From the NCBI GenBank assembly GCA_051439365.1, contig JBFRWC010000006.1:1-5249 (forward strand): 5,249 nt of DNA, given 5' to 3'. The DNA is from JAAHGY01 sp051439365 (GTDB lineage Bacteria > Cyanobacteriota > Cyanobacteriia > CAKZMO01). Position numbers and translations under genes: made by a program. Positions within the stretch are counted from its first letter, which is position 1, and each line of letters begins with the position of its first letter. A model generated the notes under the pieces. It worked only from the letters and a program-made list of their open reading frames with translations. It had not been told where the DNA came from and made no database searches. Below, piece by piece: positions 4,993 through 5,249 of this stretch.

Positions 4993-5249
4993 CATAACAA
5001 TCGCCAACGTCTCCAGAGACTCATCCCCACAGCCTGTGATCACGCCACCAGCGATCGCAACTTGCCTCAACTGCGCCACAATGTCCGCCGTAATTCGCTC
5101 CCCCGGCATGATCAACGGAATCCCCGGAGGATAGGGGCAAATCAGTTCGCCGCTAATGTGACCAATGGATTGGGCGATCGCCACTCGCTTAATTGGAGCA
5201 AAGAAAGCGTCACGGGGGGAAATCATAGGGACGTGGAAGAGTTTTGAGT
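4969..5249 (-). CDS. Orn/Lys/Arg-type PLP decarboxylase, C-terminal fragment (5' end outside window)
   Basis: The last ~92 residues are visible, and the frame stays open through the right edge (KLFHVP precedes MISPRDAFFAP), so the internal ATG at 5226 is not the real start. The piece matches the C-terminal domain of fold-type I Orn/Lys/Arg decarboxylases: SPRDAFFAP, then ISGELICPYPPGIPLIMPGE, then a helix around ITADIVAQLRQ. These cytoplasmic pyridoxal-phosphate enzymes decarboxylate basic amino acids, feeding polyamine (agmatine, cadaverine or putrescine) synthesis. The substrate cannot be assigned because the catalytic lysine region is outside the window. The final residues VGEGVRG and the TGA stop are encoded by the octamer repeat, so the C-terminus has probably been altered by repeat growth. 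This tail lies past the conserved fold and is unlikely to harm the enzyme. Confidence 0.88.
   Translation of the reverse strand, partial: SKLFHVPMISPRDAFFAPIKRVAIAQSIGHISGELICPYPPGIPLIMPGERITADIVAQLRQVAIAGGVITGCGDESLETLAIVMVGEGVRG

Noticed and set aside
4969..5226. Stand-alone 85-residue protein starting at the ATG at 5226
   Set aside because: The frame is open upstream to the window edge and the residues continue the conserved decarboxylase C-terminal domain, so this is a gene fragment cut by the window.

Overview
The window most likely comes from a filamentous or mat-forming cyanobacterium. The signs are seven copies of the cyanobacterial HIP1 octamer GCGATCGC, a kinase/formylglycine-generating-enzyme (FGE) fusion of a type common in cyanobacteria, a cyanobacterial-style Der GTPase with NKCE as its first G4 motif, and short tandem octamer repeats next to a gene. 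The exact genus cannot be told from the sequence.

Every gene lies on the minus strand, so the biological order is right to left. From the right edge: the C-terminal ~92 residues of an Orn/Lys/Arg-type PLP decarboxylase (its 5' part is outside the window), ending inside an octanucleotide tandem repeat. Next, a complete der (engA) GTPase gene for ribosome assembly. Then an intergenic stretch of about 400 bp packed with palindromes and short repeats. Then a Ser/Thr kinase joined by a proline-rich repeat linker and one membrane segment to a truncated FGE/C-type-lectin-fold domain. Then an intact IS256-family insertion sequence. Finally, at the left edge, what looks like the 5' end of a group II intron.

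The left third is a pile-up of mobile DNA. The IS has inserted into the FGE part of the kinase gene. Its right terminal repeat supplies the last codons and the stop codon of the kinase reading frame, leaving a kinase with an intact catalytic domain and only about 90 residues of its sensor/enzyme domain. The outer left end of the IS is followed after about one base by a GTGCG intron-like 5' end and foldable RNA, so the missing 3' part of the kinase gene is predicted to lie beyond the intron, outside the window.

No defence island, CRISPR array, tRNA or rRNA was found. The best candidates for further work are the IS/intron junction, the internal twin-arginine-like motif before the kinase membrane segment, and the regular 8/16-bp repeat that ends the decarboxylase gene.
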